A stretch of 64,000 nt of DNA from Anaerolineales bacterium (GTDB taxonomy: Bacteria > Chloroflexota > Anaerolineae > Anaerolineales > JABWBV01), in assembly GCA_020634875.1 (NCBI GenBank), contig JACKAX010000001.1:62001-126000 (forward strand), read 5' to 3'. Shown here piece after piece: positions 1-9,061 of this stretch. Made by a program: the position numbers and the translations under genes. The notes below the pieces were generated by a model, which worked only from the letters and a program-made list of their open reading frames with translations, had not been told where the DNA came from and searched no databases. Positions within the stretch are counted from its first letter, which is position 1; each line of letters opens with the position of its first letter.

Positions 1-39
1 TTCATTTCTACAGTCCATTTTCTGTTAGACACAGATAAA

Positions 40-94
40 CACGGAAAAACACAGAACCGGATAACAAATCATCGTGCTTCTGTGTTTTTCCGTG
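40..94. repeat. 17-bp inverted repeat with 21-nt loop
   Basis: CACGGAAAAACACAGAA (40-56) is exactly complementary to TTCTGTGTTTTTCCGTG (78-94). The flanking sequence is AT-rich and holds no convincing gene. The arms resemble the acacag/cacgga-type intergenic repeats seen in many environmental genomes (general impression, not searched). No T-tract follows that would make it a good terminator. The rest of 1-267 shows only the hairpin at 205-233. Confidence 0.6.
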
Positions 95-204
95 ACCTGG
101 TTTGTTTGGTAACCTAATCTTCCCCCGCATGATAGAGCAAAATTGTAGAGAAGTTATGAAGAAGGAATAGAGAAAGTATGTTTTTTGTGAAGGGGATTTA
201 AGCA

Positions 205-233
205 TGTAGGGCAATTTTTTAGATTGCCCTACA
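205..233. other. stem-loop downstream of SDR gene
   Basis: TGTAGGGCAAT (205-215) pairs with ATTGCCCTACA (223-233): 11 bp with a 7-nt loop. It lies 35 nt beyond the stop of the minus-strand SDR gene, so it could stabilise or end that transcript. No U-run follows on the minus strand. Confidence 0.45.
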
Positions 234-267
234 ATTGGGAAGGTGATCACACCGGTTGTTGATCAGG

Positions 268-1242
268 CTACTTCCCGATCTTTTTTCTTTCGTAGTCAAA
301 CGTCTGAGCCAACCCTTCGCGAAGGGGACGAGGGTTATACCCCAATTCCCGTTTTGCTTTACGGTTATCGCCCAAATATGTCACCCCCGCAAGGATACGC
401 TGCCCCTCGCTGGAATACACCCCCTCGACTGAAATGACTTTCTCCACCAAACTCATCATCCCGGACATCATCTTCAACATCCCAGGCGGCATTGTCATCG
501 GCATCTTCGTCCCTGTCAATTCGCTGGCGGTTTGGCACCCCTCCACGAATGTATGCGGTGGCCCGGCGATGATATATGTTGAACCAGGTACGGCCTTCTC
601 CATTGCCGTAATGTGTGCCCAGGCAACATCGTCCACATGTGCCCAGCAGTAAGCAGTCTGCTGGGGAACAGGCTGAGTTTTCCCATGTAAAAAACCGCGC
701 AGAAACTCGCCCATTTGACTGGTATCGTCCGGGCCGTAGATGAGACCGGGCATGAGAATCACAAGCGGCAGGCCCTCCGCGACGAATTTCTCCGCGATGT
801 GATGGGCCTCCGCCTTCGTCCGGTCGTAGGCGCTCAGGTGCTGTCCGGTGAACTGGTAATTTTCGTCCACAGTTTTCCCGTGGGTGTCGGAATTTACGGC
901 CAGGGTACTGGTGTACACGCCCTTCGGGATACCCAATTCTTTCATCAATTCAAGCACGTTCCGCGTCCCTTGCACGTTCACCTGCTCGCCGGGGGTCGCG
1001 TCTCGCACGCCCACTTTGTACCAGCCCGCGATGTGAAAAACACCATCTACGCCCGTCATTGGGGCACGCATGGACTCCTTCTCAGTCACATCGCCTTTAT
1101 GCAATATCACGCCCATCTCAGCGAGGGTTTTTGCCTTTGACGGGGTACGAACCACCGCCTGCACCTCGTGACCGGCCTCGCGTAATTGCCGCGCCACGAC
1201 ACCTCCGACAAAACCTGTTGCTCCAGTCAAAAAATATTTCAT
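268..1242 (-). CDS. NAD(P)-dependent epimerase/dehydratase family protein (extended SDR)
   Basis: A 324-residue extended short-chain dehydrogenase/reductase, probably a cytoplasmic oxidoreductase or epimerase acting on a sugar, steroid-like or flavonoid-like substrate. The N-terminal Rossmann motif is GATGFVG (residues 7-13), and the catalytic pair is Y139-x3-K143 in YDRTK, preceded by a Ser/Thr-rich strand (STLAVNS). I chose the ATG at 1242 because GGAG lies about 8 nt upstream and the Rossmann strand then starts at residue 3; an in-frame start at 1266 would add eight unlikely residues. It is transcribed in the same direction as the TetR gene just upstream (60 nt gap), so the regulator may be co-transcribed with it. 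The substrate cannot be told from sequence. Confidence 0.85.
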   Translation of the reverse strand: MKYFLTGATGFVGGVVARQLREAGHEVQAVVRTPSKAKTLAEMGVILHKGDVTEKESMRAPMTGVDGVFHIAGWYKVGVRDATPGEQVNVQGTRNVLELMKELGIPKGVYTSTLAVNSDTHGKTVDENYQFTGQHLSAYDRTKAEAHHIAEKFVAEGLPLVILMPGLIYGPDDTSQMGEFLRGFLHGKTQPVPQQTAYCWAHVDDVAWAHITAMEKAVPGSTYIIAGPPHTFVEGCQTASELTGTKMPMTMPPGMLKMMSGMMSLVEKVISVEGVYSSEGQRILAGVTYLGDNRKAKRELGYNPRPLREGLAQTFDYERKKIGK

Positions 1243-1302
1243 TTCTTTACTCCGTATGGAAAGCAAGTTTAGTACTTGCTCCCGTTGATGCAGGATACCA
1301 TC

Positions 1303-1929
1303 CTACTTTAAAAGCGTTGTGATGAGTGCGGACAACTCCGCATCGAAATCAACAATAAACCCTTGCATTTCAGGCCGGGCCAACACCTGTTGAACAACCG
1401 GGGCCGGAGCCGCAAGGTGATACAGGCCGACGATCAGAGCGTGCAAACGCAAAAGGAAACGCGCCCCCGCTCCGAGGGGTAACATGGCAACCCGATCTTC
1501 CAACAACGCCCCTGTTCGCGCAAGATGCACGCCTAGCCGTTGTTTGAACCCCAGCGCGGCTTCGTAACTGACATTTTGTTCCAATACCGTCGAAAGAATT
1601 GCCAGCAGCCGCGACAATCCTGGACGTACGGCCAGCGAGGATACGATCCGCATAGCAACGTCTTCGGGGGTAAGCATCTCCCCCTGGCTTAAGTCCCCAT
1701 CCATTTCGTCAAACCACGCCGCGAGTTGATCCATCATGATCGCCAAAAACATTTCTTCTTTGGTCGGAAAATAAAGGTACATCGTCCCTTTTGCCAGCCC
1801 CAATCTTTCCGCAATCCCCGCCATCGTGACCGTGGTGTAATCCGTTTCCTGGAACATTGTCCAGGCGGTGGCGAGGATAGTTTGTTGGCGGGCTAGCTTT
1901 TGTTCGTCGCTGATGGCGCGGGGGGGCAT
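1303..1929 (-). CDS. TetR/AcrR family transcriptional regulator
   Basis: A 208-residue one-component repressor. Residues about 10-60 form the TetR DNA-binding domain (ILATAWTMF, then AGIAERLGLAKGTMYLYF, the usual helix-turn-helix and KGxxYxYF signature). The C-terminal half is a variable ligand-binding and dimerisation domain. Two near-identical palindromes lie 45-96 nt upstream of its start, between it and the divergent lipoprotein gene, and are likely its own operators. The SDR gene downstream on the same strand is the obvious co-regulated target. The ligand is unknown. Confidence 0.9.
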   Translation of the reverse strand: MPPRAISDEQKLARQQTILATAWTMFQETDYTTVTMAGIAERLGLAKGTMYLYFPTKEEMFLAIMMDQLAAWFDEMDGDLSQGEMLTPEDVAMRIVSSLAVRPGLSRLLAILSTVLEQNVSYEAALGFKQRLGVHLARTGALLEDRVAMLPLGAGARFLLRLHALIVGLYHLAAPAPVVQQVLARPEMQGFIVDFDAELSALITTLLK

Positions 1930-1973
1930 GGGAACACTCGAAAGGGATGAAAAATTTGTGGAAGCAAGGCAAG

Positions 1974-2025
1974 CAACTGACCTGGAGTCAGTTGCGAATG
2001 AGTTTAACTGACCTGGAGTCAGTTG
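1974..2025. promoter_or_regulatory. twin TetR-type operator palindromes
   Basis: Two copies of a perfect palindrome: CAACTGAC-N5-GTCAGTTG at 1974-1994, and the same core AACTGAC-N5-GTCAGTT at 2005-2025. The spacer is CTGGA in both. Their starts are 31 bp apart (about three helical turns), suiting two dimers on the same DNA face. They sit between the TetR gene (minus) and the M23 lipoprotein gene (plus). Binding by the adjacent TetR is inference. Confidence 0.75.
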
Positions 2026-2118
2026 TCAAGGCGAGCGTGTTAGGATTTCATGAATCTTTCTCTTCCTCACAAAAATGTAAAAATGCGTGTGATATGCTTG
2101 TTTTCGGGAGCCGTGCGA

Positions 2119-3948
2119 ATGAAGTTACCTATGCCTCTTCTCGGTTTGTTGCTTGGGGGCTTTCTTTTGACCGCGTGCCAACGCACAAATATTACCGCGC
2201 CCCTCTCACTCACCCCGCACCCTGTAACTTCGCTACCGAGTTCGACAGCGACACCGTTCCCAACGCCCACCCCCACGCAAACACCTACCCGTACCCCCAC
2301 ATCCACCCCCCCACCGACCGCGACCCCCACCGCGACCGCCCTCCCCATCACCGTTACTGGCGATCCCCTCGCCGCACTGGTGGTCGAACCTGTGCCGCAA
2401 CCCGGGGCTGTGTGCGGATTTGTAGATTATTTCGACTTCCCCATTGACCCGCCCGACGCCGAATTTGGGCGTGGCGGCGGCGATTTTGGCATTTACCGGA
2501 CGCGTTACCAGAGCAACCACGCCGGGGAAGATTGGGGCATCCAAAACGGCGAAAACCTGGGAACACCCGTGTATGTGATCGGGCACGGGGTGGTGACGTA
2601 TTCGCAGCCTTATGGCTGGGGGCTGGATCAGGGCACAGTGATCGTGAAACACACGTTTCGGAATGGGCGGGTGGTGTATTCGTTTTACGGACATCTCGAC
2701 CCGCCAAGCGTGACGCTCCGCCCTGGCACTTGTCTGGCCCGCGGTGACACGGTGGGGAATATCGGCGACCCAACCGGGCGACCGCATTTGCACTTTGAAA
2801 TCCGTCTGCAAAACCCTGACACGCCGGGGCCAGGATACTGGCCGGTGGACCCGACCCTCGCGGGGTGGTTGCCCCCTTCGCAGACGATTTGGGAGAACCG
2901 CATCGAAAGTCAAGCAGGCACGGTTTGGACGCGGGTTCCGGCGGAGGGCGATTCGGAATGGGTTGGGCAAGTTGGGGAGATGCTGTTAGTGATCGAGGAG
3001 GGGCAGTTGCGAGCGTTGGATGTGGCCGACGGGCATGTGATCTGGCGGCAGGAGTTGGAAACGAATTTTCCGTCGGTGTTGCTGGCGGCGGAGGCGGGGC
3101 TGGTATACGTGGCGGACCCGTTGGGGCATCTGGCTGCATGGCTGTTACCGACGCCGGAGATGATGTCCGTGTGGAACAACACGAAGGTGGTGTTGCACAC
3201 GGCTTGGGAACAGGATTTGGGCGTGAACGGGTCGCTGACGTTGTTGCCATTGCCGGGCGGGGGTGTGGCGATGGCATTGCGACAGATGATGGTGGCGTTT
3301 TCGCCGGAAGGGGCACGGCTTTGGGATGAAGAGGGGAAAGGGATTATCACGGATTGGGCGCGGGATGAGGCGCGGGTGGTATTTTCGACAGTGGGGGAAA
3401 CGTCCGGGGTCTGGACGGTGACAGAAGCGGGGGTGGAGATGTTGGCCGAGGAGGTTGGGGGGCAAGTAACTCTGGTGGAGGGCGTGGTTTTTATATACGC
3501 GTCGACAGGGCTGTTCCGGGTGAATGAAGCAGGTGCGGTTTCGCAGATTTACGCGTTTGGGCGGGGGAGTGAGACAGGGGAGATGATTCCGTGGGTGGCG
3601 GGGGGGGGGGTGATCGTACAGCCAGATGTAGGGGGGACGCGGCTGTTGGGGTTCGATGCGGCGGGGGCGTTGGTTTGGGAACGGGCATTGCGCGGGGTAG
3701 TGGGGGGCACCGCGCGGGTCGCGGAATGGGGCGGGGAGGTGTTCGTGTTAACGGAAGAAAGTCAGGGTTCGGCGGCGCTTGTGTATCTTTATCAAGTAGA
3801 TTTTGAGAATGGGCTTTTGACGGAAGTTTGGCGCGGGGGGACGCGGACGGCGTCACGAGGAAGTACCTGGATCGAAACGCGTATATCCGCAGGAATGCTG
3901 ATCCAAATAGGCGGGGGACATCAGGTGTTATTTCAGAAAAATAACTAA
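2119..3948 (+). CDS. M23-family peptidase lipoprotein with C-terminal beta-propeller region
   Basis: A 609-residue exported lipoprotein. The signal peptide ends in lipobox LLTAC with lipidated C20. A Pro/Thr-rich linker follows (about 40-80). Then comes a LytM/M23 metallopeptidase domain with Zn-ligand motif HxxxD (H134, D138) and the HLHFE motif (H223, H225), also YGHL near 191. Residues about 245-600 are repeated PQQ/quinoprotein-like strands, likely a propeller. M23 domains cut peptidoglycan cross-links or act as non-enzymatic scaffolds. The ATG at 2119 is preferred over upstream in-frame starts because GGGAG lies 8 nt before it and it opens directly into the signal peptide. An uninterrupted G11 run (3600-3610) lies in the propeller part. 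Confidence 0.85.
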   Translation: MKLPMPLLGLLLGGFLLTACQRTNITAPLSLTPHPVTSLPSSTATPFPTPTPTQTPTRTPTSTPPPTATPTATALPITVTGDPLAALVVEPVPQPGAVCGFVDYFDFPIDPPDAEFGRGGGDFGIYRTRYQSNHAGEDWGIQNGENLGTPVYVIGHGVVTYSQPYGWGLDQGTVIVKHTFRNGRVVYSFYGHLDPPSVTLRPGTCLARGDTVGNIGDPTGRPHLHFEIRLQNPDTPGPGYWPVDPTLAGWLPPSQTIWENRIESQAGTVWTRVPAEGDSEWVGQVGEMLLVIEEGQLRALDVADGHVIWRQELETNFPSVLLAAEAGLVYVADPLGHLAAWLLPTPEMMSVWNNTKVVLHTAWEQDLGVNGSLTLLPLPGGGVAMALRQMMVAFSPEGARLWDEEGKGIITDWARDEARVVFSTVGETSGVWTVTEAGVEMLAEEVGGQVTLVEGVVFIYASTGLFRVNEAGAVSQIYAFGRGSETGEMIPWVAGGGVIVQPDVGGTRLLGFDAAGALVWERALRGVVGGTARVAEWGGEVFVLTEESQGSAALVYLYQVDFENGLLTEVWRGGTRTASRGSTWIETRISAGMLIQIGGGHQVLFQKNN

Positions 3949-4099
3949 GCGTTTCTCCTCTGTACCGGAGTATCGGAACTGGATTTCGGGGAGGCAGTGG
4001 GACAGACTTTACCCCAATAAATTCTGAAGAGCCTATGAACTTGTAATGAGGGAGGAAACATTTTTACGCTAGAATATATTTTCGGGATGTGCATAACAA

Positions 4100-7000
4100 A
4101 TGGCTGTTTTTAACAACCTGATTCCGTATTTTATCCATGAACGATTTAAAGAAGAGCAGTCTTCAGGGACTCTTCAGGCTGTGACGTTGTTTATGGATAT
4201 TTCTGGCTCCACTGCGTTAACACAAACGATGATGGGCCACGGCAAACGCGGGGCGGAAATCCTTTCTCATATATTGAATCGTATTTTTGATCCGGTGATT
4301 CAAGCGGTGTATGCTCATGGTGGGTTTGTGACGGGGTTTGCGGGGGATGCGTTTACAGCTGTGTTTCCATTAGATAAGGAAAATGTTTTGCGAGAAGTGC
4401 TTCTCGCGGCAGAGACGATTCGCCAAGTCATTTGGGCGCAAAGTCAACAAACGACCCCGTTGGGGTCGTTTGTGTTGGAGGGGCGGGTTGGGTTGTCCGT
4501 GGGGGAGGTGACGTGGGGGATTGTAGGACCGGGGGCGCATCTGGCATATTTTTTTCGCGGGGCGGCCATTGAAGATGGGGGGATGGCGGAAAATCAGGCA
4601 AAGAATGGACAAGTGGTCGTGAATGCGCATTTGGGGGGCTTGCTCGCGGCAGAGAAAGTGGTGTTAACCCCTATAGGCGAGGGATTCAGTCGTCTACAAG
4701 ATAAACCTTTTCCTGGGTGGAGCCGTTTTCGGAAGAAATCTGTGCCGCATTTACCTGCGCTGGAACCTCGCATTGTTGGGCGTTTTTTTCCGCCGCGTTT
4801 ATTTGAAAGGCCTCTGCAGGGTGAATTTCGTTCAGCAGCGATTATATTTATCGGTTTTGAGCGGGATTTACCCCTAGCGACTTTACAGGTGTTTGCCAAT
4901 CTCGCCCTGTTGACGGCAGATCGACTGGGAGGGCATTTTAGCGAGATTGAATTTGATCATAAAGGGGGGGTGATTTTGTTGTATTTTGGAGCACCCGTGG
5001 GGCACGAAAATGATCTTAAGCGGGCCTTAAATTTTGTGATGACGTTTCGGCAGCGGTTGGAAGAGACCCTGTTGCAGGTGAAATGGCGGAGCGGGATCAC
5101 CTTTGGGCCAGTGTATGCGGGGCTGACGGGAACGCCCTATCGTGGCAAGTATAGCCTGTTGGGTGCAACGGTGAATTTTGCGGCACGGTTAATGGAACAG
5201 GCGCAGTGGGGAGAAATCTTGGTAGGAGAGATGGTAACTGGAGAGTTTAGAGATTTTGTATTTGAGAAGATCGGGGAACTGCCTTATAAAGGTTTCGCAT
5301 CGCCCGTAGCTACGTTTCGCTTTTTGGGGGCGCGCCCAATGGCTGGTGCAGAAGATGGGTTAGAGCGGGTAGCCTTGTCGCAGATGGTAGGACGGGAACA
5401 GGAACTTAGGGCCTTGATAGACGCGGCAGAACCGATTTTCCACAGGTATTCAGCTGGGCTAGCGGTTGTTTACGGTGAACCAGGGATGGGAAAATCTCAG
5501 TTGCTCCATGCACTGTATCGTGCCCTGGGAAACCGTGTCACCTGGTTGACCGCGCAAAACGATCAGATATTACGCCAGTCTTTTGGTCCGTTTATTCATT
5601 TACTCAAACAGTATTTTCGCCAGTTACCGGATAACTCTCCTGAATTTAACCAAATTGCCTTTGATGAAAAATTTAGGCTGTTGATTGGTCAATTGCAAGA
5701 CCGGGCCAACACAACGGATAGTCCTTCGCAAAGAGCTTCTCTCAATTTGCTTCTCTCGACACTGGCCCAGAAAAAAGCCTTTTTAGAGGCATTGGCGGGG
5801 GTACACTTGCCCGGCACGCTTTACGATACCCTCGATGAACGGAGTCGCTTTCAAAATAACTTACTGGCAATCAAAACATTGATCATCGCCGAAAGCCGTT
5901 TACGTCCGGTTGTTTTGGCCATCGAAGATGCCAATCGTCTGGACGATGCCTCGCAGGAAATGCTCAATTTCCTGACGATCAATACCAGCCACTATCCCCT
6001 TTTTATCGTCGTCACAGCCCGTTACGAAGAAGATGGGTCCCGCCCCGTGGTTAAGTATGACTCTTCGCTACAGCCCCTCGTATTAGACCTCAAAGAATTT
6101 ACGGAAGAGAACCTACGCCTGTTGGCAAAAGATATTTTAGATGACTCGGTGGATGAAAGATTGTTGCGCGTCTTACAGGAAAAAACACATGGCAACCCGT
6201 TTTTTGCTCAACAGGTGTTGTACTATTTTCGAGAAAACGGTCTTATTCAGCCACATGCCATCAACGAAAAAATCCGATGGGAACTACAAAGCCTTCCGAC
6301 CGAAGCACTCCCGGCCAGCGTCCAGCCGATTCTCACCGCCCAAATCGATCGGCTCGCCCCAGCCCTGCGCGAGGCAGTCATGGTGGCCTCCGTTTTAGGG
6401 CGGGTATTCGATATTCAGGTACTTTCTTTTCTCCTGGACAAAGAGGCCCTATCCCTGGCCGAAGCAGGGGAAAAAGAGCAAATCTGGGAAACGGTCAATG
6501 GACAACAATACACCTTTCGCCATGAACTTCTGCGAGACGCGGCCTACAAAATCCAACTGGAATCCCGGCTCCGCGAACTGCATCGGCATGCGCTTCGTGC
6601 TTACGAAACCCTGTTTCCTGATACTCTTTCCCGTTTTTACAGTTCCCTGGTTTATCACGCACAAGAAGGGTGGGATGAAGAAAAAGAAACCCTTTACACA
6701 GCCCTGGCTGGAGAACAAGCTGCCGCACGTTTTGCCCCAGCCGAGGCATTGAGCTATTTGTCGCGCGCGCTAGAACTTACCCATCCCAACGATCTCTCTA
6801 CCCGGTATCGTTTCTTGACTATCCAAGAAAAAATGTATGCGTTGTTAGGCGACCGAGAAGCCCAGCGGTATACCCTCCAACGTCTCGCAGAAATTGTCCA
6901 AGCCTTGGATGATCCGTATGCCCAGGCCGAACTGGCCTTGCTATGGGCTAATTACTGGGAAGCGCTCAGCAACTATCCCGCCCTCCATGATGCAATTCAA

Positions 7001-8107
7001 CAAGCTATTCAATTAGCCCACCAAAAAGCCCCGGAAGCCCCCCACACACAACGTCTGGTCGCCCAAAGCCATCTCATTTGGGCGCGTTACTTGCTCGATC
7101 TCTCCGATTACCCCCTCGCGCGAACACACCTGACCCACACATTGGGCATCTTTCAACATCTAGGCGATGAATTGGAAACTGCCCAGGCACTGCACATGTT
7201 GGGCACTTGTGCCTCCTATCAGGGGCAATATGCGAGCGCCCTCCAACATTATCGCGAGGCTTTGTTTCTCTACCGGAAAATCGGCCACCGGCAAGGTGAA
7301 GCCCATATTCTCAATAATCTAGGCACGGTTGCAGCCGACATGGGCGACCCCGCTGAAGAAAAAGCCTACTATGAACAAGCACTCCACATCCGGCAGGAAA
7401 TCGGTGATCGTTTGGGGGAAGCCGACACCCTCAATAATCTAGGCCTCTCAGAGCGCAGTCTAGGGAATTATGCCCGCGCCCACGACTTTTACGTGCAAGC
7501 GTTAGAAATTTACTATGAAACAAAAAATCGCATGGGGGAACAACTCATTTTGCACAATCTAGGCGAGACGTTTTACTATCTCAAGATGTACCAAGAAGCC
7601 ATTGCCAGCTATCGCCAGGCACTCTTCCTGGCCCGCCAACTCAAAGATCGCGAAGGCGAAGCATTGAATTTATTTCATATGGGCAATGTTCTCCGGGATA
7701 ACGGAAACCTTGACCTCGCGGAAAAACACTACCATCAAGCCCTGAGCCTCCATCGCGAATTAGGGCGTACCCAATATGAGCCCGAAGATTTAGCCGCCCT
7801 CGCGGATGTCGCCCTCCTCAAACAGAATCTGCCCCAAGCAATGCACTATCTCCACGAGATTACCCCCCTCCTGATGCAAAACCCCACCCTCGACGGCAGC
7901 GAAGAACCCTTCCGCGTCTACTTGACCTGTTACCACGTTCTGACGGAAACCCAAGCCCCCGCCGCCCACTCCCTCCTAGAACGAGCACACACCCTCCTCA
8001 CCTCGCGTGCCGCCCGCATCCTCGATCCCGACATGCACCGAAAATTTCTTGAAAACAACCCCTGGCACCGAGAAGTTTTAGCATTATGGGAAAAAGAAAA
8101 AAAATAG
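4100..8107 (+). CDS. adenylate/guanylate cyclase domain - AAA ATPase - TPR protein
   Basis: A 1335-residue multidomain signalling protein. Residues about 25-190 form a class III nucleotidyl cyclase domain with both metal Asp positions (D33 in FMDISG, D83 in FAGDAF). A second cyclase-like domain (about 245-415) reads IIFIGFER where the first metal Asp should be, so it is probably inactive. Then MVGREQEL and a P-loop GEPGMGKS (459-466), with Walker B-like VVLAIEDANRLD: a STAND/AAA-type AfsR-like ATPase. The C-terminal about 450 residues are TPR repeats (repeated LGxxxxxxGxxxxAxxxYxxAL). Proteins of this layout link ATP hydrolysis and protein-protein sensing to nucleotide signalling. No DNA-binding domain is seen. 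No clear RBS precedes the ATG. A strong terminator follows. Confidence 0.85.
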   Translation: MAVFNNLIPYFIHERFKEEQSSGTLQAVTLFMDISGSTALTQTMMGHGKRGAEILSHILNRIFDPVIQAVYAHGGFVTGFAGDAFTAVFPLDKENVLREVLLAAETIRQVIWAQSQQTTPLGSFVLEGRVGLSVGEVTWGIVGPGAHLAYFFRGAAIEDGGMAENQAKNGQVVVNAHLGGLLAAEKVVLTPIGEGFSRLQDKPFPGWSRFRKKSVPHLPALEPRIVGRFFPPRLFERPLQGEFRSAAIIFIGFERDLPLATLQVFANLALLTADRLGGHFSEIEFDHKGGVILLYFGAPVGHENDLKRALNFVMTFRQRLEETLLQVKWRSGITFGPVYAGLTGTPYRGKYSLLGATVNFAARLMEQAQWGEILVGEMVTGEFRDFVFEKIGELPYKGFASPVATFRFLGARPMAGAEDGLERVALSQMVGREQELRALIDAAEPIFHRYSAGLAVVYGEPGMGKSQLLHALYRALGNRVTWLTAQNDQILRQSFGPFIHLLKQYFRQLPDNSPEFNQIAFDEKFRLLIGQLQDRANTTDSPSQRASLNLLLSTLAQKKAFLEALAGVHLPGTLYDTLDERSRFQNNLLAIKTLIIAESRLRPVVLAIEDANRLDDASQEMLNFLTINTSHYPLFIVVTARYEEDGSRPVVKYDSSLQPLVLDLKEFTEENLRLLAKDILDDSVDERLLRVLQEKTHGNPFFAQQVLYYFRENGLIQPHAINEKIRWELQSLPTEALPASVQPILTAQIDRLAPALREAVMVASVLGRVFDIQVLSFLLDKEALSLAEAGEKEQIWETVNGQQYTFRHELLRDAAYKIQLESRLRELHRHALRAYETLFPDTLSRFYSSLVYHAQEGWDEEKETLYTALAGEQAAARFAPAEALSYLSRALELTHPNDLSTRYRFLTIQEKMYALLGDREAQRYTLQRLAEIVQALDDPYAQAELALLWANYWEALSNYPALHDAIQQAIQLAHQKAPEAPHTQRLVAQSHLIWARYLLDLSDYPLARTHLTHTLGIFQHLGDELETAQALHMLGTCASYQGQYASALQHYREALFLYRKIGHRQGEAHILNNLGTVAADMGDPAEEKAYYEQALHIRQEIGDRLGEADTLNNLGLSERSLGNYARAHDFYVQALEIYYETKNRMGEQLILHNLGETFYYLKMYQEAIASYRQALFLARQLKDREGEALNLFHMGNVLRDNGNLDLAEKHYHQALSLHRELGRTQYEPEDLAALADVALLKQNLPQAMHYLHEITPLLMQNPTLDGSEEPFRVYLTCYHVLTETQAPAAHSLLERAHTLLTSRAARILDPDMHRKFLENNPWHREVLALWEKEKK

Positions 8108-8120
8108 CATTCCTCCCGAA

Positions 8121-8150
8121 AAAAAGAGCCGAGGTACCTCGGCTCTTTTT
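8121..8150. terminator. bidirectional intrinsic terminator
   Basis: A 30-bp perfect palindrome: AAAAAGAGCCGAGGT followed by its complement, with A- and T-tracts at the two ends. It lies between the convergent cyclase gene (plus) and tmk (minus) and can serve both. Confidence 0.9.
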
Positions 8151-8163
8151 TGTAGTTTCCTTT

Positions 8164-8778
8164 TTATCCTTCTAACTTCTCTAACACGATCTCCCGCAAC
8201 GCGGCCTGTACGACCTCCCGCGTTTGCTCCGCATCCACAATCACCCACCGCGCGGGGTCTTCCTGGCTCAGCGCATGATACCCCTCCCGCACCCGGCAGT
8301 GAAAATCCACCGTATACGCATCCAGGCGATTCCATTCCTCTTGATTAGTTTTGCGCTTCAGCCCCACTTCCACATCTAAATCGAGCAGGATTGTCAAATC
8401 GGGGAGTAGCCCGCCCGTTGCATAGCGGATCAGCCCGCGGACTTCCGCTAAATTCTGCTGGTGTCCGTAGCCCTGATAGGCCAGCGTCGAATCCATGTAC
8501 CGGTCGCACAGCACCACTTCTCCCACCGCCAGCCGGGGGCGGATCACCTGTTCAACAATCTGCGCCCGTGCGGCCTGGTAAAGCAGGGTTTCCGTATGCG
8601 GGTGCATTTCTTCATTTTTGAGATCGTGTATGACCGCGCGGATTTGTTCGCCAATGGACGTACCGCCCGGCTCGCGTGTTGTGTAAACGGAAAAACCGCG
8701 CTGGCGGAGAAAATCTGCCAGCGCGGGGATTTGGGAGGTTTTGCCACTGCCCTCAGGGCCTTCAAACGTAATGAACAT
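8164..8778 (-). CDS. tmk: thymidylate kinase
   Basis: A 204-residue dTMP kinase, making dTDP from dTMP and ATP in the cytoplasm. Visible motifs are the P-loop GPEGSGKT (7-14), the TREPGGT substrate motif, DRYMDSTLAYQGYG (the DR[YF] motif and base-binding segment), and the C-terminal LID region RKTNQEEWNRLD. Length is typical of the family. It stands alone on the minus strand, with a long repeat-bearing gap upstream and the shared terminator downstream. Confidence 0.97.
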   Translation of the reverse strand: MFITFEGPEGSGKTSQIPALADFLRQRGFSVYTTREPGGTSIGEQIRAVIHDLKNEEMHPHTETLLYQAARAQIVEQVIRPRLAVGEVVLCDRYMDSTLAYQGYGHQQNLAEVRGLIRYATGGLLPDLTILLDLDVEVGLKRKTNQEEWNRLDAYTVDFHCRVREGYHALSQEDPARWVIVDAEQTREVVQAALREIVLEKLEG

Positions 8779-8803
8779 GGTGAATGGTCAATTGTGAATG
8801 GTC

Positions 8804-8916
8804 GTAACTACTCACGCAGGGTAGAGATTTCCGAAAAAAAGGATGAATGGGGGGATGTACATCCCCCCATTCATCCTTTTTTTCGGGGATTCTTCATCCA
8901 AACTGTGAGTAATTAC
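8804..8916. repeat. MITE-like palindromic element, copy 1
   Basis: About 113 bp with terminal inverted repeats GTAACTACTCAC (8804-8815) and GTGAGTAATTAC (8905-8916), one mismatch between arms. In its centre is a perfect 56-bp palindrome (8831-8886) with arms beginning CCGAAAAAAAGGATGAATGG. The element is bracketed by a 14-bp direct repeat GAATGGTCAATTGT (8782-8795 and 8917-8930). A second, decayed copy lies in opposite orientation at 30101-30212. No coding capacity. The whole gap 8779-9061 otherwise holds only the small hairpin at 8988-9024. Confidence 0.75.
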
Positions 8917-8987
8917 GAATGGTCAATTGTCAATTAGTCATTGAGCGTTGACTATTGGGAATTGTGTAATGCAAAATCTGTTAGGGA

Positions 8988-9024
8988 GCATCCTGAACGG
9001 AGGCTTTGCGTAGTCGAAGGATGC
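8988..9024. repeat. short REP-like hairpin (CTGA...GTCGAAG type)
   Basis: GCATCCT (8988-8994) pairs with AGGATGC (9018-9024). The arms are followed and preceded by GAACGGAG and GTAGTCGA. A comparable structure with the same CTGA / GTCGAAG signature occurs at 39486-39517. It is probably a dispersed repeat rather than a terminator. Confidence 0.45.
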
Positions 9025-9061
9025 GGGTCCGAAAACTATTGCTTGCACCCTTGCCCATTCT

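Noticed and set aside
2233..3316. Long minus-strand frames opposite the M23 lipoprotein gene
   Set aside because: Pro/Arg/Ser-rich artefacts of high GC; the plus strand has lipobox and peptidase motifs.
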